The notes under the pieces are model-generated. The model had not been told where the DNA came from, searched no databases, and saw only the letters and a program-made list of their open reading frames with translations. A stretch of DNA of 42,078 nucleotides from positions 1-42,078 of the forward strand of contig JBCBRH010000036.1 of assembly GCA_039819785.1 (NCBI GenBank). The letters are read 5' to 3'. Of the stretch, positions 17,500-25,381 are shown in pieces. This DNA comes from JBCBRD01 sp039819785 (GTDB lineage Bacteria; Pseudomonadota; Alphaproteobacteria; Rhizobiales; Hyphomicrobiaceae). A program made the translations under genes and the position numbers. Numbering within the stretch: position 1 is the first letter of the stretch; every line of letters starts with the position of its first letter.

Positions 17500-18282
17500 A
17501 TGACCAAACCGACCAAAAAAACCGGTCAATCGACGCCACACGGCGGCCGCCGCGTCGCGCGTGGTTTATCAAGCGAAGAACGACAGCTATGGGATCGCGT
17601 AGCGGATACGGTGTCTCCCGAGAAACGGTCTAAGTCAGCACTCATGCAAGGTGTCGACTTCAGCGCGATGCAGCAGGCCCTTGGGGAAGAGCCCGACACG
17701 GCTTCGGCGGCATCACAAACACCGACAGACGGGCGGGGCCGCCACCCGCCGCATCCTGAAAACACGGCGAGGCCTCCTGGAAGACATCAGGACGTCGCGC
17801 AAAGCATCCCAACAACGCCGACACGCGCAGCTCTCCCCATTCAGCCGCCGAAAAAGCCGGTCACACAGGCCAAAAACGCCGCCTTGAACCCAAAGACTTT
17901 GCGGCGGGTCAGGTCTGGACGACACGCGATCGAAGCGCGTCTCGATCTACACGGGCTTCGCCAACACGAGGCCCACAGCGAATTGCGCGCGTTCTTGTTT
18001 CGCTGTCATGCGAAGGGCTTGCGCTGGGCTCTGGTGATCACGGGAAAGGGTGTGCGCCGCGCATCATTTATGTCCGCGAACGAAGAGCCTGACACACACA
18101 CGCATTGGTCAGACGAATTTGCTGGCCGCTCAAAGCCTGGGATTCTTCGGGAGCGTGTGCCGATGTGGCTCTCTGAGCCTGACGTGCGAAATATTGTTGT
18201 CGGGTTTTCTCAGGCAGCCCCGCAGCATGGCGGTGAAGGTGCCATCTACGTCCAGTTGAAGGCGCCTACGAGGAGCGGATAA
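17500..18282 (+). CDS. Smr domain protein
   Basis: The C-terminal half is an Smr domain, a nuclease or nucleic-acid-binding fold also found at the end of MutS2. Its motifs are LDLHG, VITGKG and GGEGAIYVQLK. The N-terminal 130 residues are polar, Pro- and Arg-rich and probably disordered, with the Rhizobiales-typical RGLSSEERQLWDRVADTVSP near the start. It follows mltA by three bases and is probably co-transcribed. The precise role of stand-alone Smr proteins is not established. Confidence 0.92.
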   Translation: MTKPTKKTGQSTPHGGRRVARGLSSEERQLWDRVADTVSPEKRSKSALMQGVDFSAMQQALGEEPDTASAASQTPTDGRGRHPPHPENTARPPGRHQDVAQSIPTTPTRAALPIQPPKKPVTQAKNAALNPKTLRRVRSGRHAIEARLDLHGLRQHEAHSELRAFLFRCHAKGLRWALVITGKGVRRASFMSANEEPDTHTHWSDEFAGRSKPGILRERVPMWLSEPDVRNIVVGFSQAAPQHGGEGAIYVQLKAPTRSG

Positions 18283-18330
18283 CGCGTCAAGGTCCGGTAT
18301 GCGAAACTGATGACGCACAGAGCAGAAACG

Positions 18331-18360
18331 AAAAGAGGACCAGTCGCGGACTGATCCTCC
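18331..18360 (-). terminator. Terminator of the IalB-like gene
   Basis: The hairpin formed by GGACCAGTC and GACTGATCC around GCG is followed, reading on the minus strand, by TCTTTTCG. It lies about 75 bases after the IalB-like stop. The same hairpin could also slow plus-strand readthrough from smr. Confidence 0.6.
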
Positions 18361-18434
18361 AAACTCTATCTCAAGCTCGCCCGGGTCGACGCGTCGATCT
18401 TAGGGCAATCACTATCGCCCACGCCCGACGGGGG

Positions 18435-18965
18435 TCAGTTGCAGCTAGACTGCAAGCCGGACAGAGCCGCTGAGATCCCCATCAGGGAATAATTGTCCGT
18501 GGTCGTTGTGCCTTGGGCCGATGTCGCAGCAACTTTCATGAGCGACCCACGTTTCATTGCATCGATCAGCTTAAGCTCATCTTGCGGGTTGGCGACGAAG
18601 GCCTTGTCGTCCTTGGCGAACAACTCGAATTTGGTCCTGCCCACGATCACGTCGACCGTGCTGCCAGGCTTGATGGGATAACCCATCCGAACACTGACTT
18701 CCGATTTCACGCCGTCCTTTGGCCAGGCGGAGACATAAAAGAACACAGCGTCACGCTTTGCAGAGGCTGGTGCGCTCTCCTTTGGCTGGGAAGCGGCGAA
18801 GCAAATCTTCTTCTGGGCTTCCTCGTGGGAGAATAAGCTCCAATCCCGATAGGATTTCACCAGATTGGCCGCGTTGGCGACGCTGGAAAAGCTGAAGAGC
18901 AACAGGGTTGACCCTGCTGCGGCGAAGATCAAGCGCGATTTGCGAAGTGACATACCGACGAGCAT
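18435..18965 (-). CDS. Invasion-associated locus B (IalB) family periplasmic protein
   Basis: The 176-residue protein has a signal peptide ending near VANAA (about 33) and a mature domain of the IalB family, named for a Bartonella erythrocyte-invasion factor but widespread in free-living Rhizobiales. Matching features are the beginning YRDWSLFSHEEAQKKICFAAS, the FYVSAWP strand and a C-terminal Cys (SSCN) that could pair with the Cys in KICFA. ATG 18965 has AGGG close by; ATG 18953 is the alternative. The physiological role here is unknown. Confidence 0.85.
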   Translation of the reverse strand: MLVGMSLRKSRLIFAAAGSTLLLFSFSSVANAANLVKSYRDWSLFSHEEAQKKICFAASQPKESAPASAKRDAVFFYVSAWPKDGVKSEVSVRMGYPIKPGSTVDVIVGRTKFELFAKDDKAFVANPQDELKLIDAMKRGSLMKVAATSAQGTTTTDNYSLMGISAALSGLQSSCN

Positions 18966-19081
18966 TGTCCCTATTCGTTGTGAAAAAACTTGGTGTTGCT
19001 GGGTATATATATGAAACTTGAGCCCAGGATGTCACTAGCTCACGCCGATATTACGACGGAACACCGCAGATATGCCGGTGG

Positions 19082-19615
19082 TTAGCCTTTTTGCGTGACA
19101 ACAGGGCCACCCGGTCGGACAGGTCTTTCGGGAAATCGCGAAAGACTTATCGTCCGATCATACATGAGGATTGCCCCGGCCATGGCGACGTTCACACAAA
19201 ACCGGGTGGGTATCCGCACGACATACTGACATTGATCAAGCAACTCCGGCGAAAGAGACCCTTTCTCAGGACCAAGGACGTAGGCTGCCTTTAGGGGATG
19301 TCTGAAAGACGGGAGATCGACGGCGTCATCCATCAGCTCAACGCCGACAAGCGCACAGCCCTCCGGCAGGACCATGGAACCGAGAGCGTCCCAGTCGTAG
19401 TGCGGGACATGATTGCGGCTTTTGGACGTATCAGCCTGTGCTTCAAGCCCACCATATCGTGCGCCGATCGTGAACGTGAAGCTGGCGCCAAACCCATGGG
19501 CTGATCGCATAAGGTTGCCGACATTCAAGGCCTTTGAGATCCGTTCTGCGCCAATGGCGAAGTATCCCCGTGTGGGCGGAGGCCATGACTGTGAAGGTGG
19601 TGAATTGCGTGCCAT
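19082..19615 (-). CDS. SpoU/TrmH family RNA 2'-O-methyltransferase
   Basis: This SPOUT-class protein (177 residues from ATG 19615) has the three SpoU motifs: NVGNLMRSAHGFG, YVLGPEKGSLSPELL and the C-terminal segment NVAMAGAILMYDR. The open frame reaches 19720, but the upstream part shows no family similarity and no ribosome-binding site. Targets of the family are tRNA or rRNA riboses; which one cannot be told. The segment RIPTRFCVNVAMA fits the usual SpoU pattern with Cys in place of the more common Ser. Confidence 0.88.
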   Translation of the reverse strand: MARNSPPSQSWPPPTRGYFAIGAERISKALNVGNLMRSAHGFGASFTFTIGARYGGLEAQADTSKSRNHVPHYDWDALGSMVLPEGCALVGVELMDDAVDLPSFRHPLKAAYVLGPEKGSLSPELLDQCQYVVRIPTRFCVNVAMAGAILMYDRTISLSRFPERPVRPGGPVVTQKG

Positions 19616-19820
19616 GAGGTGACGTGAACCGATGCGTCCGAAAAGTTGCTGTGCCGTCGAATGACGGGGATGGGGTGTGAACCAAGACCATGCAGGCAAA
19701 AGCATATAAGCCGCAGCCATAAGCCTTCCCCGGACCCTAGAAATACAACGACGCGAAAGATAAACACGCCGGGAATTCCGCAGCCAAGTTTAAGCAGGGT
19801 AACCAGGGGCAAGAAAGCAG

Positions 19821-20804
19821 ATGCAAGCTGTTCTATGCAAATCGCTAGACGGGCCAGATGCCCTTGAAGTCACCGATATTCCAATCCCACAGCCGGCCGA
19901 TGGTGAGGTGCTGGTGAAGGTCACCGCATGTGCGCTGAACTTCATGGATACGCTGATAACGCGCGGAAAATATCAGTACGCACCAGATTTGCCCTTCTCT
20001 CCGTCTGGAGAACTCTGCGGCATTGCAGAAGCTTGCGGCGTGGGCGTCGAAAGGATCAAGCCGGGTGATCGTGTCATGGGTTACATCGGCTGGGGCGGCG
20101 CGCGCGCCTATGCAACCGTCGACGAAGACCTGCTCGTAAAAGTCCCAGACGGCGTTGATGATTCGATTGCCGCTGGTCTGTCCATCACCTACGGCACCGC
20201 GATACATGGGCTTCGCGATCGTGCCGCCCTGGCACCTGGAGAAACACTGGCCGTACTCGGAGCATCAGGTGGCGCCGGCCTTGCCGCCGTCGAACTCGGC
20301 CATTTGATGGGCGCGCAGGTCATTGCCGTTGCCTCATCTGAGGAAAAGCTGGCCGTCTGCCGCGATCACGGCGCCGAAATGACGTTGAACTACAAGACAA
20401 CTGACCTGAAGACGGAGTTGAAAGCACTGACATCTGGCCGAGGCGTTGATGTCGTCTACGATTGTGTCGGCGGTGACCACGCCGAGGCCGCCATCCGCGC
20501 GACCGCTTGGCAGGGGCGGTTTCTCGTTGTCGGGTTTGCGTCTGGCGAGATACCGAAACTACCGCTCAACCTTCTCCTGCTGAAAGGCTGCGCAGCATTG
20601 GGCGTCTTTTGGGGCCGCTTCGTGGATGAAGATCCGCAGCGCTATCGCGAAAACATGGCCCAGCTCATGGCATGGATCGCCGAAGGCAAGCTGAAACCCC
20701 GCATCGATGCGACACTGCCTTTGGAACAGGTTCACGATGGTTTGCGTTTGCTGACCAAGCGAAGTGCGACAGGCAAGATCGTCCTGCGTCCCAATCACGG
20801 TTAA
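19821..20804 (+). CDS. NADPH:quinone oxidoreductase family protein (zinc-free MDR)
   Basis: This is a medium-chain dehydrogenase/reductase without the zinc ligands, as in quinone oxidoreductases. N-terminal catalytic-fold residues include ACALNFMDTLITRGKYQ, and the Rossmann motif GASGGAG is near 150 with SSEEKLAVCRDHGA after it. The 327-residue length is normal. It probably reduces quinones or enones with NADPH in the cytosol. The true substrate is not predictable. It is divergent from the SpoU gene. Confidence 0.92.
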   Translation: MQAVLCKSLDGPDALEVTDIPIPQPADGEVLVKVTACALNFMDTLITRGKYQYAPDLPFSPSGELCGIAEACGVGVERIKPGDRVMGYIGWGGARAYATVDEDLLVKVPDGVDDSIAAGLSITYGTAIHGLRDRAALAPGETLAVLGASGGAGLAAVELGHLMGAQVIAVASSEEKLAVCRDHGAEMTLNYKTTDLKTELKALTSGRGVDVVYDCVGGDHAEAAIRATAWQGRFLVVGFASGEIPKLPLNLLLLKGCAALGVFWGRFVDEDPQRYRENMAQLMAWIAEGKLKPRIDATLPLEQVHDGLRLLTKRSATGKIVLRPNHG

Positions 20805-20961
20805 TGAGGTCTGCTGCCCAGGCTGGGGCAATTCACCGCGACCAACAATTTTCAATAAAACCGGTCTGTTAGCCAATCTGGCAAGAAGTTCGGTTGAACC
20901 GGCTGGTCATGGGGGTCAAGGCGTTGTATTCCGGCTGATGGGTATCGAACGGGCGTAAATT

Positions 20962-21675
20962 TTGATGGTAGTGCGGATTTTACAGAATACGGCGGACCGG
21001 CCCGCGATCGCATATCATCGATCGCTCCGACGCCCATTCCAACTCAATGCTTCAATTCTGACAGTCATTCCATCTGTGCTGTTGGCCATCTGGCTGACCG
21101 CGCTAACAACGAGCTATTACACGGTTGAAATCCCACTCCCAACGCGATCCCCACCTTTGGCCGACCGCATGGAAGCTGAAGCGAACCGTCCCCCTGTCGC
21201 ATTTAAGGTGATCAACCCTGGCGCCGGTTCGATGTTTGCGGAGAAAAAGCCTGAGCGTTGGACCATTGAGCCTGCTCAAAGCACCGAAGATGGGGACATT
21301 GCTCCTGTCCTGGCTGGTCATACAGCCAAGCCGGACTTACCAACGATGATGTCCTACGTTCCAACGCTGCCCCATGACCGGCCGTCCTATCACGCGGCCT
21401 ATCGGTCATCCGGTGCAACCGACGGGGCCAAAGTCGTAGGACGTTCAGGCACAATCATTTGCATTAATGCCTGCAAAACCGGCCAGATTGCATACAGAAC
21501 CGGCAGTCTCGAGACATGGTCTCAGGATGGTCCGCGGATAGACAATGATGCCAAGTCTGACACGGATATGACTCCCGGTGAGCAAAAGCTGGGCCTGAGG
21601 AAGGCGCTTGTGCGGTCGAAGCGATACAGCCAGTCAGCCGCTGATCAAAAGGTCGCTCACCGCCGGTCCCGATAA
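20962..21675 (+). CDS. Hypothetical single-pass membrane protein
   Basis: I do not recognise this 237-residue frame. It starts at TTG 20962 or, more likely, ATG 20965. One hydrophobic segment (about 33-52, with SVLLAIWLTALTTSYY) suggests a signal anchor, followed by a polar, Pro-rich extracytoplasmic region. Two cysteines lie in ICINACK near 163. The C-terminus is basic. It lies 157 bp after the quinone oxidoreductase and before the DUF2865 gene, also an envelope protein. Lack of a strong ribosome-binding site leaves some doubt. Confidence 0.5.
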   Translation: MMVVRILQNTADRPAIAYHRSLRRPFQLNASILTVIPSVLLAIWLTALTTSYYTVEIPLPTRSPPLADRMEAEANRPPVAFKVINPGAGSMFAEKKPERWTIEPAQSTEDGDIAPVLAGHTAKPDLPTMMSYVPTLPHDRPSYHAAYRSSGATDGAKVVGRSGTIICINACKTGQIAYRTGSLETWSQDGPRIDNDAKSDTDMTPGEQKLGLRKALVRSKRYSQSAADQKVAHRRSR

Positions 21676-21918
21676 CCGGAGGCACAGCCGTTAGGCAGCA
21701 ATACTATCGTTGCCAAGACAGCCGGGCACCGACCTCTCGGCGGGCACCCCTGAAACCTGTTTCGCAAATTCACCTGCGCGTTCAGCAAAAATTACCCTTG
21801 TTGCGGCAGGCTGCTGAAATAGGCGGTCTGTTGTCTGAGTAAGTGCACGTGAAAAGCCCGGTATCTGTCCGCATAAGGGCCACCACCCGGCTGGCTTTTG
21901 ACGAGCCCAATTCTGCGT

Positions 21919-22977
21919 ATGCGTATGCGTATGAGTATGTGTGTGAGTTTTAGGCGTATGGTGGGTCTCAAACCCAATAGGCGTGGGCTGCTTGCGGGGA
22001 TGTTCGCCGGTCTAATGGCTGTCTCATCGCTGTTTGTCGGTCCTTCGCCTGCCCAGGCGCAGTCGTTCTTTCAGGCGATTTTCGGCATCTTTGCGCCCAA
22101 CAAGCCTGCTCCAAAACAGCCTTCCAAACAGTCCCCTCAGCCCAAAAAAATTCCATGGGTTGGGTCGAAGGAGGATGTCGAGGAGGTTCGACGGTCCCGC
22201 AAAAATCTCTCACCGATTCCAAAAAGCGGAAACTACCGCACCATGTGTGTGAGGTCATGCGACGGGTATTATTTCCCCATCTCGCAAGGCGTGCCGTCCA
22301 GCCGGTTTCGCAAGGATGATCAAGTATGCGCCACCCGGTGCGGCGGCGGTGCACGGCTTTTCTACCTGCCCAAGAACTCCGGTGACATCGCCAACATGCG
22401 CGACTTGGACGGCAACGCGTATGAGGACACAAAAAACGCATTCGCCTACCGCAATAAGCTCCAGGATGGATGCACCTGCCGCCCAATGCCCTGGTCTGCC
22501 GTGGAAATGGCACGCCATAAGCGCTACGAGATCTTCGATGCGTACATGAAGATCCAAGCAAAGCGTGACGCTGAGGCCGAGCAACGGGCCGAGCAAAAAA
22601 TCGCAGCCTTGGCTGAAAAACGCAGTCGGCAACGCCAGGATCAAAACCCAGACGTGATGCCGTTCAAAGGCGCAATCATAGATGGTGGCGTCGACCAGAC
22701 ATCCGACCAGACAGGCCTGCCTGACCGCGCCTTGGAACACATTCTCCAAGACGCCATCGGGGAGATGAATGCACCACTAGGAGTGGTGAAGCCACAGCGA
22801 AACGTCACGAAGCAAAGGCGCATCTACCGGACCAGGAGATTCAGCAGCGACCGACCGCGTCCTCGGAAAACAGCCAGCGGCAAATCAACGAGACAGAAAA
22901 AGCCCGCAGGCTCAATGGGCCTTGGCGGACTGTTCGGCGGCGGCAACCAGAAATACGCCTGGCCAGGCGATCGCTAG
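21919..22977 (+). CDS. DUF2865 domain secreted protein
   Basis: DUF2865 proteins are Rhizobiales-specific exported proteins of unknown function. The domain is clear from GNYRTMCVRSCDGYYFPIS, followed by CATRCGG, LFYLPKNSGDI and DGCTCRP, which give six or more conserved Cys. A signal peptide ends at PAQAQS. The start region has three GCGTAT hexamers that supply in-frame ATGs at 21919, 21925 and 21931, with further ATGs at 21937 and 21958; ATG 21958 also gives a good signal peptide. The C-terminal third is basic and low in complexity. Confidence 0.88.
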   Translation: MRMRMSMCVSFRRMVGLKPNRRGLLAGMFAGLMAVSSLFVGPSPAQAQSFFQAIFGIFAPNKPAPKQPSKQSPQPKKIPWVGSKEDVEEVRRSRKNLSPIPKSGNYRTMCVRSCDGYYFPISQGVPSSRFRKDDQVCATRCGGGARLFYLPKNSGDIANMRDLDGNAYEDTKNAFAYRNKLQDGCTCRPMPWSAVEMARHKRYEIFDAYMKIQAKRDAEAEQRAEQKIAALAEKRSRQRQDQNPDVMPFKGAIIDGGVDQTSDQTGLPDRALEHILQDAIGEMNAPLGVVKPQRNVTKQRRIYRTRRFSSDRPRPRKTASGKSTRQKKPAGSMGLGGLFGGGNQKYAWPGDR

Positions 22978-23017
22978 CACCGGTGGGTTCAAAGGCCCAG
23001 TTCCGAGAGAAGTCTGG

Positions 23018-23629
23018 TCAGTTGTCGGCTTCAGCTGAATCTTCGCGATGCTCACCAGCGTACCCCGCGCGTGACAGGGCCCCGAGCAACGGGAACGTAT
23101 CCTCGACAACGTAGGGGCCACCGCCGCCACCGGGTCTCGCTGAGAACAACGAAAAATGCGTCACCATGAAAGGTTCGCTTTCGAAATTGGCGAACTTTTT
23201 CAAAATCCTGACGACCCGCTCGATGGGCGGGTTACGAAGCCGCGCCAACGTGATGTGAGGACGAAACGCGCGCCCTTTCGATTGCTGCCGCGAGGCACCA
23301 AGCCCTGCGTTTCGCGCCGCCCGCTCGTGCGCGCGTGCCAGAACGTCGAGCTCTGGACCCGCTTCGACCCCGGCCCACAGGGTTCGCGGTTCCTTTTCCG
23401 TGAAAACGCCCACCCCTTTGATTTTCATTTGGAAAGCATCGACATCAATGTCTTCGAGGTATCGATGCCACTCGGCAGCGGGCTGTGGGTCGATGTCACC
23501 GGCAAACCGCAAGGTGAGATGATAGTCATCCCACGAGACCCAACGCGCGCCACCAATCGGGAGGTCGAGGCCGGACAGGTCATCGCGAATGTCATCTGGC
23601 AGCTCTAAGCCTGTAAACAGCCTTGGCAT
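23018..23629 (-). CDS. thpR: RNA 2',3'-cyclic phosphodiesterase (ThpR/LigT family)
   Basis: Members of the 2H phosphoesterase family open 2',3'-cyclic phosphates on RNA ends, and the E. coli form can also join tRNA halves. The two catalytic HxTx motifs are HLTL (H37) and HITL (H125). ATG 23629 gives 203 residues, with GGTGG six bases upstream; a TTG two codons earlier is possible. The C-terminal tail of about 20 residues extends past the core. It converges with the DUF2865 gene with a 40-bp gap. Confidence 0.93.
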   Translation of the reverse strand: MPRLFTGLELPDDIRDDLSGLDLPIGGARWVSWDDYHLTLRFAGDIDPQPAAEWHRYLEDIDVDAFQMKIKGVGVFTEKEPRTLWAGVEAGPELDVLARAHERAARNAGLGASRQQSKGRAFRPHITLARLRNPPIERVVRILKKFANFESEPFMVTHFSLFSARPGGGGGPYVVEDTFPLLGALSRAGYAGEHREDSAEADN

Positions 23630-23738
23630 ATCCAACCACCCAGCAAATGCAGTCCAACATCGGTATTGAGATACCGGGAGCAGCGACGAAGCGAAAGTGA
23701 AAACGCTCAGCAGTTCTCCGAAAGTGGTGCCACTCCAT

Positions 23739-24458
23739 TCAACCCGATTTTGAATCCGCAGTCCGATCCAGCAATTTCAACACACTAGGCATAATGCGTT
23801 CAACAATCACGGCAATCCCGTCAGCGTTTGGATGCAGACCATCATCCAGGTTCAGCTTCGGATCCATCGCCACACCATGCAGTAAATTGGGATAGTAGAC
23901 CGTGCCATACTTGGAAGCCAACGCCGGAAACATGTCCGCGAAAGCGACTTGGTAATCATCACCCCAGTTGGAAGGCGACGGAAAACCGGCCAGCAGGACA
24001 GGCAGACCTTTCTCTTTCAACCGATCCAATATGGCCGTCAAATTGCGATTTGCGTCAGCAACTGGAAGGCCCCGCAACGCATCGTTGGCACCAAGTCCGA
24101 GTATGACGGCATCCGCATTGCTGGGAACCGCCCAGTCAAACCGGCTCAGCCCGGCTCCCGTCGTATCGCCTGAGACACCGGCATTGATCACACGGACATT
24201 ACGTCCAGCGGCCTTGAGAGCGGCCTCCAATTGGGATGGGAGGGATTGCGAGGGCCGCAACCGGTAGCCGGCCGTCAGGCTGTCCCCAAAGGCAACGACA
24301 ACCAGCGGTTTTTCCTCCGCACTGACCTGAAACGACGTCACACCAAATGCCGCAACTAGGGCGGCGAGGCAAACGAGGCGGTTTGCCCACAGCAGCCGAA
24401 AACGCCTGCGCTCGACCTGCCGGTACGCGTCCCGCCTTAACAATAAGCTAGCCATTGA
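23739..24458 (-). CDS. Arylesterase / TesA-like SGNH hydrolase
   Basis: This secreted SGNH lipase-fold esterase has all four blocks: GDSL (S59), GVSGD, GxND with N124 and DGLH with D205 and H208. An N-terminal signal peptide runs to about SAEE (47). ATG 24458 is preferred because GGAG lies ten bases upstream; the open frame extends to 24527. Family members act as arylesterase, thioesterase I or lysophospholipase. It is divergent from the YbbA/YbbP-type ABC genes, an arrangement also known in enterobacteria (tesA-ybbAP). Confidence 0.93.
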   Translation of the reverse strand, partial: SMASLLLRRDAYRQVERRRFRLLWANRLVCLAALVAAFGVTSFQVSAEEKPLVVVAFGDSLTAGYRLRPSQSLPSQLEAALKAAGRNVRVINAGVSGDTTGAGLSRFDWAVPSNADAVILGLGANDALRGLPVADANRNLTAILDRLKEKGLPVLLAGFPSPSNWGDDYQVAFADMFPALASKYGTVYYPNLLHGVAMDPKLNLDDGLHPNADGIAVIVERIMPSVLKLLDRTADSKSG

Positions 24459-24685
24459 TGTGTTACTCCAATTCAAAAAAATCCGTCCGCGCAGCTTAAA
24501 GACAGTCACAGGTTGATCGGAGGCCATAGCGCCAATGCGCTTACGCTCACGACCGAGTGATCAGACGACCAAACGAGACATCCAAGCTGCGCGAAACGCG
24601 TAAACCGAACAGCAAACACCTATCGCACACTTCTATACGGTCAACGATCAGCATCAGACACGTCCTATCACTTGGAGCCGACATT

Positions 24686-25381
24686 TTGCCGAACCCACCC
24701 ATCGTTGATCTTCGAGATGTCCGCCTCACACTCACCAGCCGCGCTGGTGCAGTCGACATTCTGCGCGGTGTCACACTGACGGTTGATGCCGGCCAATCAG
24801 TGGCCATTGTCGGGCCATCCGGATCAGGCAAGACATCTTTGATGATGATCATGGCTGGTTTGGAACCCGCCACGTCGGGTCAGGTGGTCGTCGCGGGCCA
24901 TGATTTCACGAAGCTGTCAGAAGACCGGCTGGCGCAGGCACGTGGTGCGGAAATCGGTATCGTCTTCCAGTCGTTCCATCTGGTGCCAACCATGACGGCC
25001 ATCGAAAACATTGCGCTCCCTTTGGAATTCCAGGGTCGGGCTGATGCCTTCGATCAGGCAGCCGATCTGCTCACGAAAGTGGGCCTGTCAAAACGCGGCA
25101 CGCACTACCCCGCGGAGCTTTCAGGTGGCGAGCAACAACGTGTCGCCCTGGCGCGCGCCGTCGCGATCGGCCCTCGCTTGATCCTGGCCGATGAGCCGAC
25201 GGGAAACCTTGACGGAGAAACCGGCCGGCAGGTTGTTGATCTCCTGTTCGGACTTCGCAAGCAGACCGACACAACCCTGGTCCTGATCACCCACGACGAG
25301 CGCCTGGCCGCGAAGTGCGAGCGGATCATCCGCATGGCCGACGGGGTTATCCAGTCAGAGGAAGCAGCAGCCGCCGCATGA
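24686..25381 (+). CDS. ABC transporter ATP-binding protein (YbbA type)
   Basis: This is the ATPase subunit of a LolD/MacB-like ABC system. Walker A GPSGSGKT (43-50), the signature LSGGEQQR (145-152), Walker B LILADEP (165-171) and the H-loop ITHD are present. The preferred start is TTG 24686, with GGAG nine bases upstream, giving 231 residues; the open frame continues to 24557 without family similarity. Its stop overlaps the permease start by four bases (ATGA). With the adjacent arylesterase, a link to lipid or hydrophobic-compound handling is plausible but unproven. Confidence 0.93.
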   Translation: MPNPPIVDLRDVRLTLTSRAGAVDILRGVTLTVDAGQSVAIVGPSGSGKTSLMMIMAGLEPATSGQVVVAGHDFTKLSEDRLAQARGAEIGIVFQSFHLVPTMTAIENIALPLEFQGRADAFDQAADLLTKVGLSKRGTHYPAELSGGEQQRVALARAVAIGPRLILADEPTGNLDGETGRQVVDLLFGLRKQTDTTLVLITHDERLAAKCERIIRMADGVIQSEEAAAAA

